A DNA stretch of 45,854 nt from assembly GCF_025356155.1 (NCBI RefSeq), contig NZ_JANXUQ010000156.1, forward strand, positions 1 through 45,854. The letters are read 5' to 3'. Under the pieces are notes generated by a model. It ran no database searches. It saw only the letters and a program-made list of their open reading frames with translations, and had not been told where the DNA came from. Below, one piece after another: positions 22,311 to 30,913 of the stretch. Position 1 is the stretch's first letter. Every line of letters begins with the position of its first letter. The DNA is from Rhodoferax sp. (lineage in GTDB: Bacteria > Pseudomonadota > Gammaproteobacteria > Burkholderiales > Burkholderiaceae_C). A program made the position numbers and the translations under genes.

Positions 22311-23907
22311 GGAAAAAATCCTTGACACGGGTGCCGGCGGTATCACTGCGGGTGGACGTTACACGCCTGTCGGTGGGTACAGGTGCGGCCCATTCGATCA
22401 ATACAAATGCCAATAAGGCCAACGCCATCAACAGGCACGACAGCACCAGCGCCGCATCGCGGTTGGTGGCGCCGGGGCGGCCCAGGTATTCATACACCAG
22501 TGTGGTCAGCGTGGCCCACTCGGGGCGGGATAAAAACAGTGTGACGGCAAATTCGCCCACGGCGGTAGCCGCAGCAAACGCCATACCACGGCGCAGCGCC
22601 GGGCGCAGCAGCGGCAGCGTCACGCGCCAGAACACGTGCCAGGGCGTGGCGCCCAAAGTGCGTGCGGCCTGGTCCAGGTGCGCGGGCATGCTGTCCAGCC
22701 CCGCAGCGATGGACTTGGCGACAAACGGATAGGCCAGCAAAGCATAGGCGCAGACCAACAACCCGAAGCTGGCCGTCCACGTCGGATACAGCAGCAGCAG
22801 ACCGAAGGCCACCATGACCGGTGACACGACAAACGGCAAAAACACCAGCGTGCGCAACAGCAAAGACCTGCGCGCCGCCAGGGCGTGGGCCAGGCCCAGC
22901 GCGGTGGCGAGCACCACGGCCAACACGGTGAAGCGCAAACTGTTCCATAGCGCGGCCAGCGTCGCGCCATCCCACAGCACGGTCCAGGCCGATGCGCCCG
23001 CAGTCAACGCGCGCCACACAATGGCCAACAGCGGTGCCGCGCAGAACAACGCCAACACCAGCAGCGCCGCCCACAGGCTAACCCACTGGTGCGCACCAAG
23101 TGGCCGGCGCCGGGTGATGGTGTCCGCGCGCACCGGTGCGGACAGGCGCCGCTCCATGACGGCGTAGGCCAACGCGACCAGACCCGTCAGCGTCAGCATC
23201 CACAGCGCCAATGACGCAGCCTGCGCCAATTGCAGCTCGTGCGCGACCAGCGTGTAGATTTCCACCTCCACCGTCGCGTATTCCTGCCCACCCAGCACCA
23301 AAGCCAGGCCAAACCCGCAGGCGCAGTACAAGAACACCAGGCACATGCTTGAAGCCAACCAAGGCGCAATGGCCGGCCATTCAATTCGCACAAACACCCG
23401 CCACGGCGTGGCACCCAGTGTGCGTGCGGCGGCGACGCGGGATGCACTGACCGAGCCCAGTGCCTCGGTGGCGGTGCGCACGACCAGGCACAGGTTAAAA
23501 AACAAATTTCCGTAGATTAGCAGCCATGGGCCGCCCTGCAAATCTGGACCACCCCAGGCATGCAGCACACCCTGCGGCCCCAGAAGCGCCAGCACACCCA
23601 TGGCCGCCACCAGCGTGGGCACCACAAAAGGCAGCATCAGCGCGCGCAACACCAGCGTGCGCCCGGTAAAGTCAAAACGGGCCAACACCCAGGCCACCGG
23701 CAGGCCCAGGCCCAGCGCTATCACGCAGCAGACTGTCGCCTGCACAAAGGACCACGCCAAACGCCAACGCAAGTAGGGGTCTTGCAACGGCTGCCAGATC
23801 GACAGTTGCCCCCCTTCCAGCAGCAAACGCAGCGCCGGGGCCAACAGCACGATCACCAAAAAGGCCAGCGGAAAAGCCGCCAAAGTCAGGCGTGCGCGTG
23901 TCGTCAT
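22303..23907 (-). CDS. thiP: Thiamine ABC transporter permease
   Basis: The 534-residue protein has about twelve membrane segments in two homologous halves. Each half has a binding-protein-dependent permease loop: EALGSVSASRVAAARTLGAT with PWRVF, and DSMPAHLDQAARTLGATPWHVF. Double-length permeases of this kind are typical of ThiP and ferric-iron FbpB. The neighbouring ThiB-like protein favours thiamine. The gene follows the binding-protein gene after 45 bases. Confidence 0.9.
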   Translation of the reverse strand: MTTRARLTLAAFPLAFLVIVLLAPALRLLLEGGQLSIWQPLQDPYLRWRLAWSFVQATVCCVIALGLGLPVAWVLARFDFTGRTLVLRALMLPFVVPTLVAAMGVLALLGPQGVLHAWGGPDLQGGPWLLIYGNLFFNLCLVVRTATEALGSVSASRVAAARTLGATPWRVFVRIEWPAIAPWLASSMCLVFLYCACGFGLALVLGGQEYATVEVEIYTLVAHELQLAQAASLALWMLTLTGLVALAYAVMERRLSAPVRADTITRRRPLGAHQWVSLWAALLVLALFCAAPLLAIVWRALTAGASAWTVLWDGATLAALWNSLRFTVLAVVLATALGLAHALAARRSLLLRTLVFLPFVVSPVMVAFGLLLLYPTWTASFGLLVCAYALLAYPFVAKSIAAGLDSMPAHLDQAARTLGATPWHVFWRVTLPLLRPALRRGMAFAAATAVGEFAVTLFLSRPEWATLTTLVYEYLGRPGATNRDAALVLSCLLMALALLAFVLIEWAAPVPTDRRVTSTRSDTAGTRVKDFFHA

Positions 23908-23952
23908 GTTGGGTTAGGTGGAGTCAAGGTAACGGCCGACCGCACAGCAGTT

Positions 23953-25002
23953 TTATTTCAGCACCACTTTGATCCAGCGCTGCACCCACTCGGCATTTTT
24001 TTCGGCAATAGCTTGTGCGCTGGGGCTGTCATGGCTTGTCGGCTCAACGGCGTGGCGCAGGGCTTCTGCGCGTGGCACCAATGCATCGGCGGGGAACATC
24101 CACATCTCGGTTTGCAGGCCTTGTTGCACAGCGGGTGAACGCAAGAACGCGATGAACTTGGCGGCGGCGGCGCGCTCTTTGCCGCCTTTGACCAGGGCCA
24201 CGCCCTCCACTTGGCGAAACACGCCGCCGGGCAGCGACAGGCTGGCGGTGGGCGGCTCGCCGAGCTTGGTCTTGCTGTAAAACAATTCGGCCGCAGGGCT
24301 GCTGGCATAACTGACCACCAGCGGCTGCGCGCCGCCGCTGTGCGTGAATTCGGTGTAATAGGCCTCGCTCCACCCCTTGGCCACTTTGAGGCCGTTGGCC
24401 CGCATCCGTGCCCACCATGCGAAGGCTTTGTCTTCGCCCATGGCGCCTATGGTGGCCAACATAAAGGCATTGCCCGGGCTGGACGTGGCCGGGTTTTGCA
24501 CCACCAGCAGCCTGGCATAGGCAGGCTGGGCCAAGTCATCCAATGACCGGGGTAAGGACAGTCCCTTTTTGGCAAACCAAGCCTTGTCGTAGTTGAGGGT
24601 GACGTAGCCGTAGTCCACTGGCACGAGGCCCGGGGGCAAGGTGACGGTGGCGGCTGCATTGCCGGTCGGTTTGGCCGACGGTGATGGCGCATCGTAGGCA
24701 TCCAGCACCTGCGCGCCCTGCGCCTTGGCGGCCAGCACGTTGTCGATGCCAAACACCACGTCGGCGATCGGGTTGGCACGGGTCAGTATCAGCTTGTTAA
24801 GCATCTCACCCGCATCACCTGCCTTGGTGATGCGCAGCGTGACACCAGCCTCTTTTTCAAACTGGGCCAGCAAAGGCTTGGGCAGCGCGAATGATGCATG
24901 GGTCAGCACGCGCAATTCGGCGGCTCGCGCAGCGCCACAGACCAAGACCAGCAACAGGCCGAGCGTGACCAAGGCTTTCAACGATTCAATCCGGTGCTTC
25001 AT
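23953..25002 (-). CDS. thiB: Thiamine-binding periplasmic protein
   Basis: The 349-residue protein has a signal peptide (ending AARAA) and then ELRVLTHASFALP, the opening of ThiB/iron-type binding proteins. GDAGEMLNKLILTRANPIADVVFGID and VPVDYGYVTLNYDKAWF match the ThiB pattern, as do ARLLVVQNPATSSPG and WARMRANG. It captures thiamine or its phosphates in the periplasm. The 82 bases upstream hold no TPP riboswitch that I can recognise. A different specificity, such as another thiamine precursor, cannot be excluded. Confidence 0.87.
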   Translation of the reverse strand: MKHRIESLKALVTLGLLLVLVCGAARAAELRVLTHASFALPKPLLAQFEKEAGVTLRITKAGDAGEMLNKLILTRANPIADVVFGIDNVLAAKAQGAQVLDAYDAPSPSAKPTGNAAATVTLPPGLVPVDYGYVTLNYDKAWFAKKGLSLPRSLDDLAQPAYARLLVVQNPATSSPGNAFMLATIGAMGEDKAFAWWARMRANGLKVAKGWSEAYYTEFTHSGGAQPLVVSYASSPAAELFYSKTKLGEPPTASLSLPGGVFRQVEGVALVKGGKERAAAAKFIAFLRSPAVQQGLQTEMWMFPADALVPRAEALRHAVEPTSHDSPSAQAIAEKNAEWVQRWIKVVLK

Positions 25003-25084
25003 GCGGTTCTAACTTTCTTCTTCCATACGGTGCAGTGGGTTGCAGAGCTTACAGGCGGGTGGGACATTCTGCGGGTTCTGCAGA

Positions 25085-26188
25085 TCAGCCTTCATCCACC
25101 AGATCCGTCACCATGCCCCACTTCGCAAACTCAGGCGTGAAGTCCGCCAGGGCATGCAGGCCCACGCAGGCGTACGCGCCACAGTCCATGGGCTCGCCGC
25201 GGGCCAAACGCCGGGCCAGCAGGACGGCCGCCATGCAGGGTATCTCCGGGCCGTGGCCATCGCCGGCGGCAATATGCCATGCGCGTTTGGCAGGTTTGCC
25301 ACGCGCATCCATACCCACCACACGCACCACCATGCCACCCAGAGCTGAGCCGAGCGGATCAAACAAGGTGGCACCGGCATTCAGCACACCGGCCCAAGCA
25401 GACGGGTTCTTCAATAGCCGCCTATGCCGCAGCCAGGCCAGCAATGCAAACCCGCGCTGCGCCAGCCCAACTTCCAGCGCAGCCGTAAAGTCCATACGGT
25501 CACGCACCTGGTAGTGGGCGGGGAACAGCTCCAGGTCCGGTATATCGCACAGCGCGCCCAAGCGAGGCCGTAAACGCAGAAACTCGACGCGCCGGGGTGC
25601 GGCCCAGCCGACGCGGGTCTGCCACCGCCCGCCGTTCCACATTTTTACTGGGCCGCCGCAATAACTCAGTACGGCGCGCAAGGTTGCCACACCACGCGGC
25701 GCGGTTTGGGCCGGTGCAATGCAGATGTCGATAGTGTCCAGCCGCTGCCAACCCGCGCACAGTGCATCGACTACGGCCGACGACAGAGCAGGCACTGTGC
25801 TGGCGCCAGTGATGGCAATGCGGTCCGTATCCACAAAGGCGTTATGCAATGTGCGGGGAAAATCGCACACAAAACGCCGACCATCGGCCAGGTCAATGTA
25901 ATGCACACCAGCCTTGGCACAGGCCTGAGCCACTGCATAGTCTTGCCCCTGAAATGGCCCTGCCGTATGGACCAGTAGGCCCACTCCAAGGTCTTGCAAC
26001 GTCTGCGCAAAGCTGGTGCTGCGCATGTCCACCGCCACGCCCTGGGCACCGGGCAGCGTGGCCACAAAGGCGGCAGCGCGCTGGCCATCGCGCCCGGCCA
26101 CCAGCAGTTGGATGCGTGCATCGCCGGCCAGGGCGCGGCTGATGCGTGCACCAAAATTCCCATACCCCCCAAGCACCATGACTTTCAT
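25085..26188 (-). CDS. Saccharopine dehydrogenase-like NAD(P)-binding protein
   Basis: The 367-residue protein starts MKVMVLGGYGNFGARISRAL, a Rossmann fold with GGYGNFG. The saccharopine dehydrogenase-like pattern follows: VAVDMRS, LVHTAGPFQGQDYAVAQAC, GVHYIDLADGRRFVCDF and ITGASTVPALSSAV. The C-terminal half is less conserved and may touch a membrane or lipid. AGGA nine bases before the ATG at 26188 decides the start. The substrate is unknown. It shares a very short divergent region (30 bases) with the permease gene and lies 82 bases from thiB. Confidence 0.88.
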   Translation of the reverse strand: MKVMVLGGYGNFGARISRALAGDARIQLLVAGRDGQRAAAFVATLPGAQGVAVDMRSTSFAQTLQDLGVGLLVHTAGPFQGQDYAVAQACAKAGVHYIDLADGRRFVCDFPRTLHNAFVDTDRIAITGASTVPALSSAVVDALCAGWQRLDTIDICIAPAQTAPRGVATLRAVLSYCGGPVKMWNGGRWQTRVGWAAPRRVEFLRLRPRLGALCDIPDLELFPAHYQVRDRMDFTAALEVGLAQRGFALLAWLRHRRLLKNPSAWAGVLNAGATLFDPLGSALGGMVVRVVGMDARGKPAKRAWHIAAGDGHGPEIPCMAAVLLARRLARGEPMDCGAYACVGLHALADFTPEFAKWGMVTDLVDEG

Positions 26189-26218
26189 CGCCGTATTGTC
26201 CTGCATCACAATCACGCC

Positions 26219-28849
26219 ATGTATTCACCACTAGGGCCTTTGCTGATCACCTTCTCGTGGCAAGAGCTGCGCAAGCACCCATGGCGCAATGCTGCGGCCG
26301 TGGTGTCGGTGATGCTGGGTGTGGCGCTGGCGTTTGCAGTGCACCTGATCAATGCATCGGCGCTGGACGAGTTTGCGCAGGCCGTGCGCTCGGTGGGAGG
26401 CCAACCCGACCTGGAGCTGCGCGCGCGCACCGGCGCCACGGCGGGTATTGACGATGTGCTGTTGGCACGCATGACCAGCAATCCCGACGTGGCGCTGGCC
26501 AGTCCGGTGCTGGAGCTCAGCGGGTATGCGCTGAATGCTGCAGGTGCACCCGCATCAAGCAAGTCCAACGAATCTCCCCGTGTGCTGCTGCGCATGGTGG
26601 GGGTGGACGCCCTGCAAGTGGGGCAACTCAACCCCGACCTGATCCCCCTGCCCTCGTTCACGGCCGACCGGTTGGATATTTTTGCGCCTGACACGGTGTT
26701 TTTGAACGCCAGCGCGCACAGCCGCATCCCCGGCGACACAGTGCAATTGCAATGGGGTTTGCAGATCAAGACGCTGCGGGTGGCGGGCACGGTACGCGCA
26801 GCAGGCCCACCGCTGGCAGTGATGGACATTGCCGCAGCCCAGGACCTGTTTGAAAAAGCCGGCCGCCTGACCCGCCTGGACCTGCGCCTGCGCGCGGGGG
26901 TCGACCGCAAGGCCTTTGTCCGCGCAGTGCAGGCCGCGCCCGACTGGCCGGCTACGGCCCAGCTAGTGGAACCTGGCGACACGCTGGAGCGCATGTCCAC
27001 GCTATCGCGTGCCTACCGGGTCAATCTGACGGTACTGGCGCTGGTTGCGCTGTTCACCGGGGGATTTTTGGTGTTCTCGGTGCTGGCGCTGAGTGTGAGT
27101 CGGCGTGCGCCGCAGTTGGCGTTGCTGGGCGTTTTGGGGCTCACCGGCAGGCAGCGCCTGTACTTGGTGCTGCTGGAAGCGCTGGCGCTGGGCCTGGTCG
27201 GTAGCGCTCTGGGGATCGCACTGGGTACCGGCCTGGCGGCGCTCGCCTTGCGGCTGTTGGGGGGCGATCTGGGCGGGGGTTATTTTCCGGGCGGCACACC
27301 GGCCTTGCAGTGGAGTCCGCTAGCGGCGGTAGTGTTTGCGACATTGGGAATTGCCGCCGCGCTGGTGGGCGCCTGGTGGCCGGCGCGCTGGGCGCAGGGG
27401 TTGCCTGCGGCGCAAACGTTGAAAGGTTTGGGCACGGTCCAAAACGCCCAAAACCATGCCCAATTGGCTATCGGCTTGCTCATTGCCGGTGGCATGCTGG
27501 CGCTGATGCCGCCGGTCTGGGGCGTGCCATTGGCCGCCTATGCCAGCGTGGGCCTGATTCTGGTGGGCGGCATTGCCGGCCTGCCCTGGCTGGTGGGGGT
27601 CGTGTTAGATCGCGTAGCGCCGCTGGTCGCACGCCAGGCCCTGCCGCTGTTGGCCGTGGAGCGCGCGCGCCGGGTGCGTGGCAGTGCGGCCGTGGCGGTG
27701 AGCGGCGTGGTGGCATCGCTGAGCCTGGCTGTAGCCTTGACGGTGATGGTAGCCAGCTTCAGAACGTCGGTGACGCAGTGGCTGGACACGGTGTTGCCCG
27801 CCGCGCTCTACGTGCGCAGCGCCAGCGGCGCCAGCACGCAAGACACAGCCTACTTCGAACCCGCCTTTGTGCAGGCCGCGGCCCGCCTGCCCGGTGTGCA
27901 ACGGCTTGCCACACAGCGCAACCAGCAGTTCCTGCCCGACCCGGCGCAGCCCGCAGTTGCGCTGATCGCCCGGCCGCTGGGAACAGAGACAGGCCCAACG
28001 CATGGGCTACCGCTGATCGGCGACGCACTGCCCGTTCCAGCAGGGCAGATCGGCATCTATGTCAGCGAGGCTATGGTCGACCTGCACGGTGCCCGTCCAG
28101 GCACGGTTTACGCTCCCTTGTCTGAACACTTTAGGGCGCTAGCCCTCGTAAAACCTGGGCAAGCAGCTACTTTTTTTGTAGCAGGCGCGTGGCGCGACTA
28201 TGCCCGCCAGTTTGGCACCATTGCCATGGACCAAGCCGACTTTGAGCGCCTGAGCGGAGATACCCGCGTCAACGATCTGGCGCTGTGGCTGGAGCCCGAC
28301 GCCGACCTGCCGGCATTGGAGCAGCGGCTGCGCGAACTGGCCGATGCGCAGGCGCACACGCCGGGTGGCGAAGCGGGCCGACTGATGGACTTCGGCTCGG
28401 CCCGCGAGATACGTGCCACCACACTGCGGATTTTTGACCGCAGCTTTGCCGTCACCTACTGGCTTCAGGCGGTCGCCATCGGCATCGGGTTGTTTGGCGT
28501 GGCCGCGTCCTTCAGTGCCCAGGTGCTGGCACGGCGCAAGGAATTTGGCCTGCTGGTGCACCTGGGCTTGACGCGCCGCCAGGTGCTGCGTGTGGTGGCC
28601 GCCGAGGGCATGGCATGGACCACACTGGGCGCCATAGCCGGCATGGGGCTTGGGCTAGCGGTGTCCGTGGTACTGGTGCACGTGGTCAACCCGCAGAGTT
28701 TTCACTGGAGCATGGAGTTGAGCTTGCCTACGCTGCGTCTGCTGGCGCTGGCCGCGTCCGTCGTGATCGCTGGCACACTGACGGCCTGGCTGGCCGGGCG
28801 TGCGGCGGCCGGGCGTGACGCCGTATTGGCGGTGAAGGAAGATTGGTAG
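26219..28849 (+). CDS. FtsX/MacB-type ABC permease, two FtsX domains
   Basis: The 876-residue protein has the YbbP-like layout: an N-terminal helix (NAAAVVSVMLGVALAFAVHL), a large periplasmic part, an FtsX domain (about 270-400), a central pair of helices, a second periplasmic part, and a C-terminal FtsX domain (about 745-870). LGLTGRQ and LGLTRRQ occur at the expected coupling sites. Such permeases move lipids, lipoproteins or hydrophobic cargo with a LolD-type ATPase. None is adjacent; the candidate at 3856-4512 is 22 kb away. The segment RALALVKPGQAATFFVAG (coded at 28132-28185) derives from a repeat copy. The c-di-GMP gene follows after nine bases. Confidence 0.9.
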   Translation: MYSPLGPLLITFSWQELRKHPWRNAAAVVSVMLGVALAFAVHLINASALDEFAQAVRSVGGQPDLELRARTGATAGIDDVLLARMTSNPDVALASPVLELSGYALNAAGAPASSKSNESPRVLLRMVGVDALQVGQLNPDLIPLPSFTADRLDIFAPDTVFLNASAHSRIPGDTVQLQWGLQIKTLRVAGTVRAAGPPLAVMDIAAAQDLFEKAGRLTRLDLRLRAGVDRKAFVRAVQAAPDWPATAQLVEPGDTLERMSTLSRAYRVNLTVLALVALFTGGFLVFSVLALSVSRRAPQLALLGVLGLTGRQRLYLVLLEALALGLVGSALGIALGTGLAALALRLLGGDLGGGYFPGGTPALQWSPLAAVVFATLGIAAALVGAWWPARWAQGLPAAQTLKGLGTVQNAQNHAQLAIGLLIAGGMLALMPPVWGVPLAAYASVGLILVGGIAGLPWLVGVVLDRVAPLVARQALPLLAVERARRVRGSAAVAVSGVVASLSLAVALTVMVASFRTSVTQWLDTVLPAALYVRSASGASTQDTAYFEPAFVQAAARLPGVQRLATQRNQQFLPDPAQPAVALIARPLGTETGPTHGLPLIGDALPVPAGQIGIYVSEAMVDLHGARPGTVYAPLSEHFRALALVKPGQAATFFVAGAWRDYARQFGTIAMDQADFERLSGDTRVNDLALWLEPDADLPALEQRLRELADAQAHTPGGEAGRLMDFGSAREIRATTLRIFDRSFAVTYWLQAVAIGIGLFGVAASFSAQVLARRKEFGLLVHLGLTRRQVLRVVAAEGMAWTTLGAIAGMGLGLAVSVVLVHVVNPQSFHWSMELSLPTLRLLALAASVVIAGTLTAWLAGRAAAGRDAVLAVKEDW
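28132..28182 (-). repeat. Dispersed 50-bp repeat, copy F, inside the FtsX permease gene
   Basis: On the - strand it reads GCTACAAAAAAAGTAGC (hairpin), TGCTTGCCCAGGTTTT, ACGAGGGCTAGC and GCCCTAA. It is in frame within the permease gene, where its + strand is read as ALALVKPGQAATFFVA. The reading frame through GCGCTAGCCCTCGT is the same as in copy G. Confidence 0.75.
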
Positions 28850-28858
28850 ACGGCACAT

Positions 28859-30913
28859 ATGTCCACACTGTTCGAATTTTTGCCCATCGGTGCTTACCGT
28901 ACCAACCCCAGCGGCGCGGTGCTGCGCGCCAACTCGGCGCTGGTGCGCATGAACGGTTACGAAACAGAAGCCCAATGGCTTGAGGCCATCAACACCGATT
29001 CCGACGCGTGGTACGTGGACCCGCGGCGGCGCAAGGAATTGCGCGAGATGCTGGACCGTGATGGCGCCATCATCAACTTTGTGTCCGAAGTGCAGAGCCC
29101 ACGGCGCAGCGGCCAGATTTGGGTGCGCGAGGCGGCACACGCGGTGCGCGATGCCGACGGCACCCTGCTCTACTACGAAGGCACAATAGAAGATATCACC
29201 GCCAACCATCTGGCACAGTTGGCGCTGACACAAAGTGAAGAGCGTTGGAAGCTGGCGCTGGAGAGCACCGGCGACGGCGTGTGGGACTGGTATGTGCAGA
29301 CCGGGGTAGAGTTCTACTCGCGCCGCTGCAAAGAGATCTATGGTTTTGCCGAAGACGAGGTGGCGGACCGGTCCGACGCGCTGGATGGGCGCACCCATCC
29401 CGATGACGTAGCCCAAATGCAGCGCGACCGCGAGACCCATTTCACGGGTAAGGCCGAAACCTATACCAACGAGCATCGCATTTTGTGCAAGGACGGCAGT
29501 TGGAAATGGGTGCTGACCCGTGGCATGGTCATCAGCCGCGATGCACAGGGCCAGCCCCTGCGAATGATTGGCACACACACCGACATCTCAGCCCGCAAGG
29601 AGGCAGAAGCGCAAGTCTGGAAGCAGGCCCACTTTGACGCACTGACCGGCCTGCCCAACCGGCGCATGCTGCGCCAGCGGCTGGACAACGCCATACGCCG
29701 CAGCCAGCAGTCCAACCAGCAACTTGCGATTCTGTTCGTTGACCTGGACCACTTCAAAGAGGTGAACGACACACTGGGCCATGACAACGGCGACTTGCTG
29801 CTGGTGCAGGCAGCGCAGCGCATTTTTGACTGTGTGGGCGTGAACGACACCGTGGCGCGTATGGGGGGTGATGAGTTCACCGTGGTGCTGTGTGAGGCGC
29901 AAGGCAGTGAGCAGGTTGAGGCCATCTTGCACAGGATGCTGGGTAGCCTGGCAAGCGCCTTCCCACTGGGCGCCGAGCAGGTTTTTGTATCGGCCAGCAT
30001 TGGTGTCGCCCTGTATCCGCAAAACGCAACACTGGTGGAAGAGTTGCTCAAGCATGCCGATCAGGCCTTGTATGTGGCCAAGGGCGGCGGGCGCAACCGC
30101 TTCAGCTTCTTTACGCCGTCGATGCAGGAAACCGCACAATTGCGTGCCCGCCTGGCGGCCGACCTGCGCCTGGCTTTGTCGCAGCAGCAATTTGAATTGG
30201 TGTATCAGCCCATCGTGCATTTAGCGAGTGGCGGTGTGCACAAAGCGGAGGCGCTGCTGCGCTGGCACCACCCGCAACGGGGTGCGGTAAGCCCCGCGCA
30301 GTTCATACCGATTGCAGAGTCCACCGGGCTGATCATCGCTATCGGTGAATGGGTATTCCAACAAGCGGCGCAGCAGGTGGCGCAGTGGCGCACGCGGTAT
30401 GGGGTCGACTTCCAGATCAGCGTGAACAAATCGCCAGTGCAATTTCACCGACCAGACAAAAACCAACAAACCTGGGGTGCGCAATTGCAGTCCATGGGTT
30501 TGGATGGCACCAGCATCGCCGTGGAAATCACAGAAGGCTTGTTGCTCGATACCAATGACGATGTAGCTCAGCAACTGCACACACTGAGGGCTGCGGGCAT
30601 TGCCATCTCGTTGGACGATTTTGGAACGGGTTACTCGTCGCTGACGTACCTGCAAAGAATCGATATCGACTTCATCAAGATCGACCAATCCTTTGTGTGC
30701 AATCTCAAACCCGCGTCCACCGATCTGGCGGTGTGCAAGGCCATCATCCTGCTGGCCCATGATCTGGGCATGCGAGTCGTAGCCGAGGGCGTGGAGACAG
30801 CCGAGCAACGCGATTTACTAGTGGCCGCAGGTTGTGATTTTGGCCAGGGTTATCTGTTTGCCAGGCCCATGGCAGTTGCGGCGTTTGAAGACTACATGGG
30901 CCGCACACCATGA
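28859..30913 (+). CDS. PAS-PAS-GGDEF-EAL c-di-GMP signalling protein
   Basis: The 684-residue protein has two PAS regions (about 5-115 and 120-250, the second with WKWVLTRG and a PAC end), then GGDEF (about 260-420) with RMGGDEF intact, and EAL (about 430-680). The EAL domain has KAEALLRWHH, DDFGTGYSSL and EGVET, so the catalytic residues are present. Both synthesis and breakdown of c-di-GMP are possible. The inhibitory RxxD site before GGDEF is replaced by GVND. There is no transmembrane segment. The gene sits nine bases after the permease gene and overlaps the lipocalin gene by four bases, so it is translated with an envelope transport system. Confidence 0.94.
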   Translation: MSTLFEFLPIGAYRTNPSGAVLRANSALVRMNGYETEAQWLEAINTDSDAWYVDPRRRKELREMLDRDGAIINFVSEVQSPRRSGQIWVREAAHAVRDADGTLLYYEGTIEDITANHLAQLALTQSEERWKLALESTGDGVWDWYVQTGVEFYSRRCKEIYGFAEDEVADRSDALDGRTHPDDVAQMQRDRETHFTGKAETYTNEHRILCKDGSWKWVLTRGMVISRDAQGQPLRMIGTHTDISARKEAEAQVWKQAHFDALTGLPNRRMLRQRLDNAIRRSQQSNQQLAILFVDLDHFKEVNDTLGHDNGDLLLVQAAQRIFDCVGVNDTVARMGGDEFTVVLCEAQGSEQVEAILHRMLGSLASAFPLGAEQVFVSASIGVALYPQNATLVEELLKHADQALYVAKGGGRNRFSFFTPSMQETAQLRARLAADLRLALSQQQFELVYQPIVHLASGGVHKAEALLRWHHPQRGAVSPAQFIPIAESTGLIIAIGEWVFQQAAQQVAQWRTRYGVDFQISVNKSPVQFHRPDKNQQTWGAQLQSMGLDGTSIAVEITEGLLLDTNDDVAQQLHTLRAAGIAISLDDFGTGYSSLTYLQRIDIDFIKIDQSFVCNLKPASTDLAVCKAIILLAHDLGMRVVAEGVETAEQRDLLVAAGCDFGQGYLFARPMAVAAFEDYMGRTP

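Noticed and set aside
25003..25084. TPP riboswitch upstream of thiB
   Set aside because: CTGATCTGCAG is the only faint resemblance. The conserved thi-box elements and helices are absent.
28655..29578. 307-codon - strand open frame opposite the PAS-GGDEF-EAL gene
   Set aside because: The domain-rich + strand gene explains the region; the - strand product has no recognisable features.
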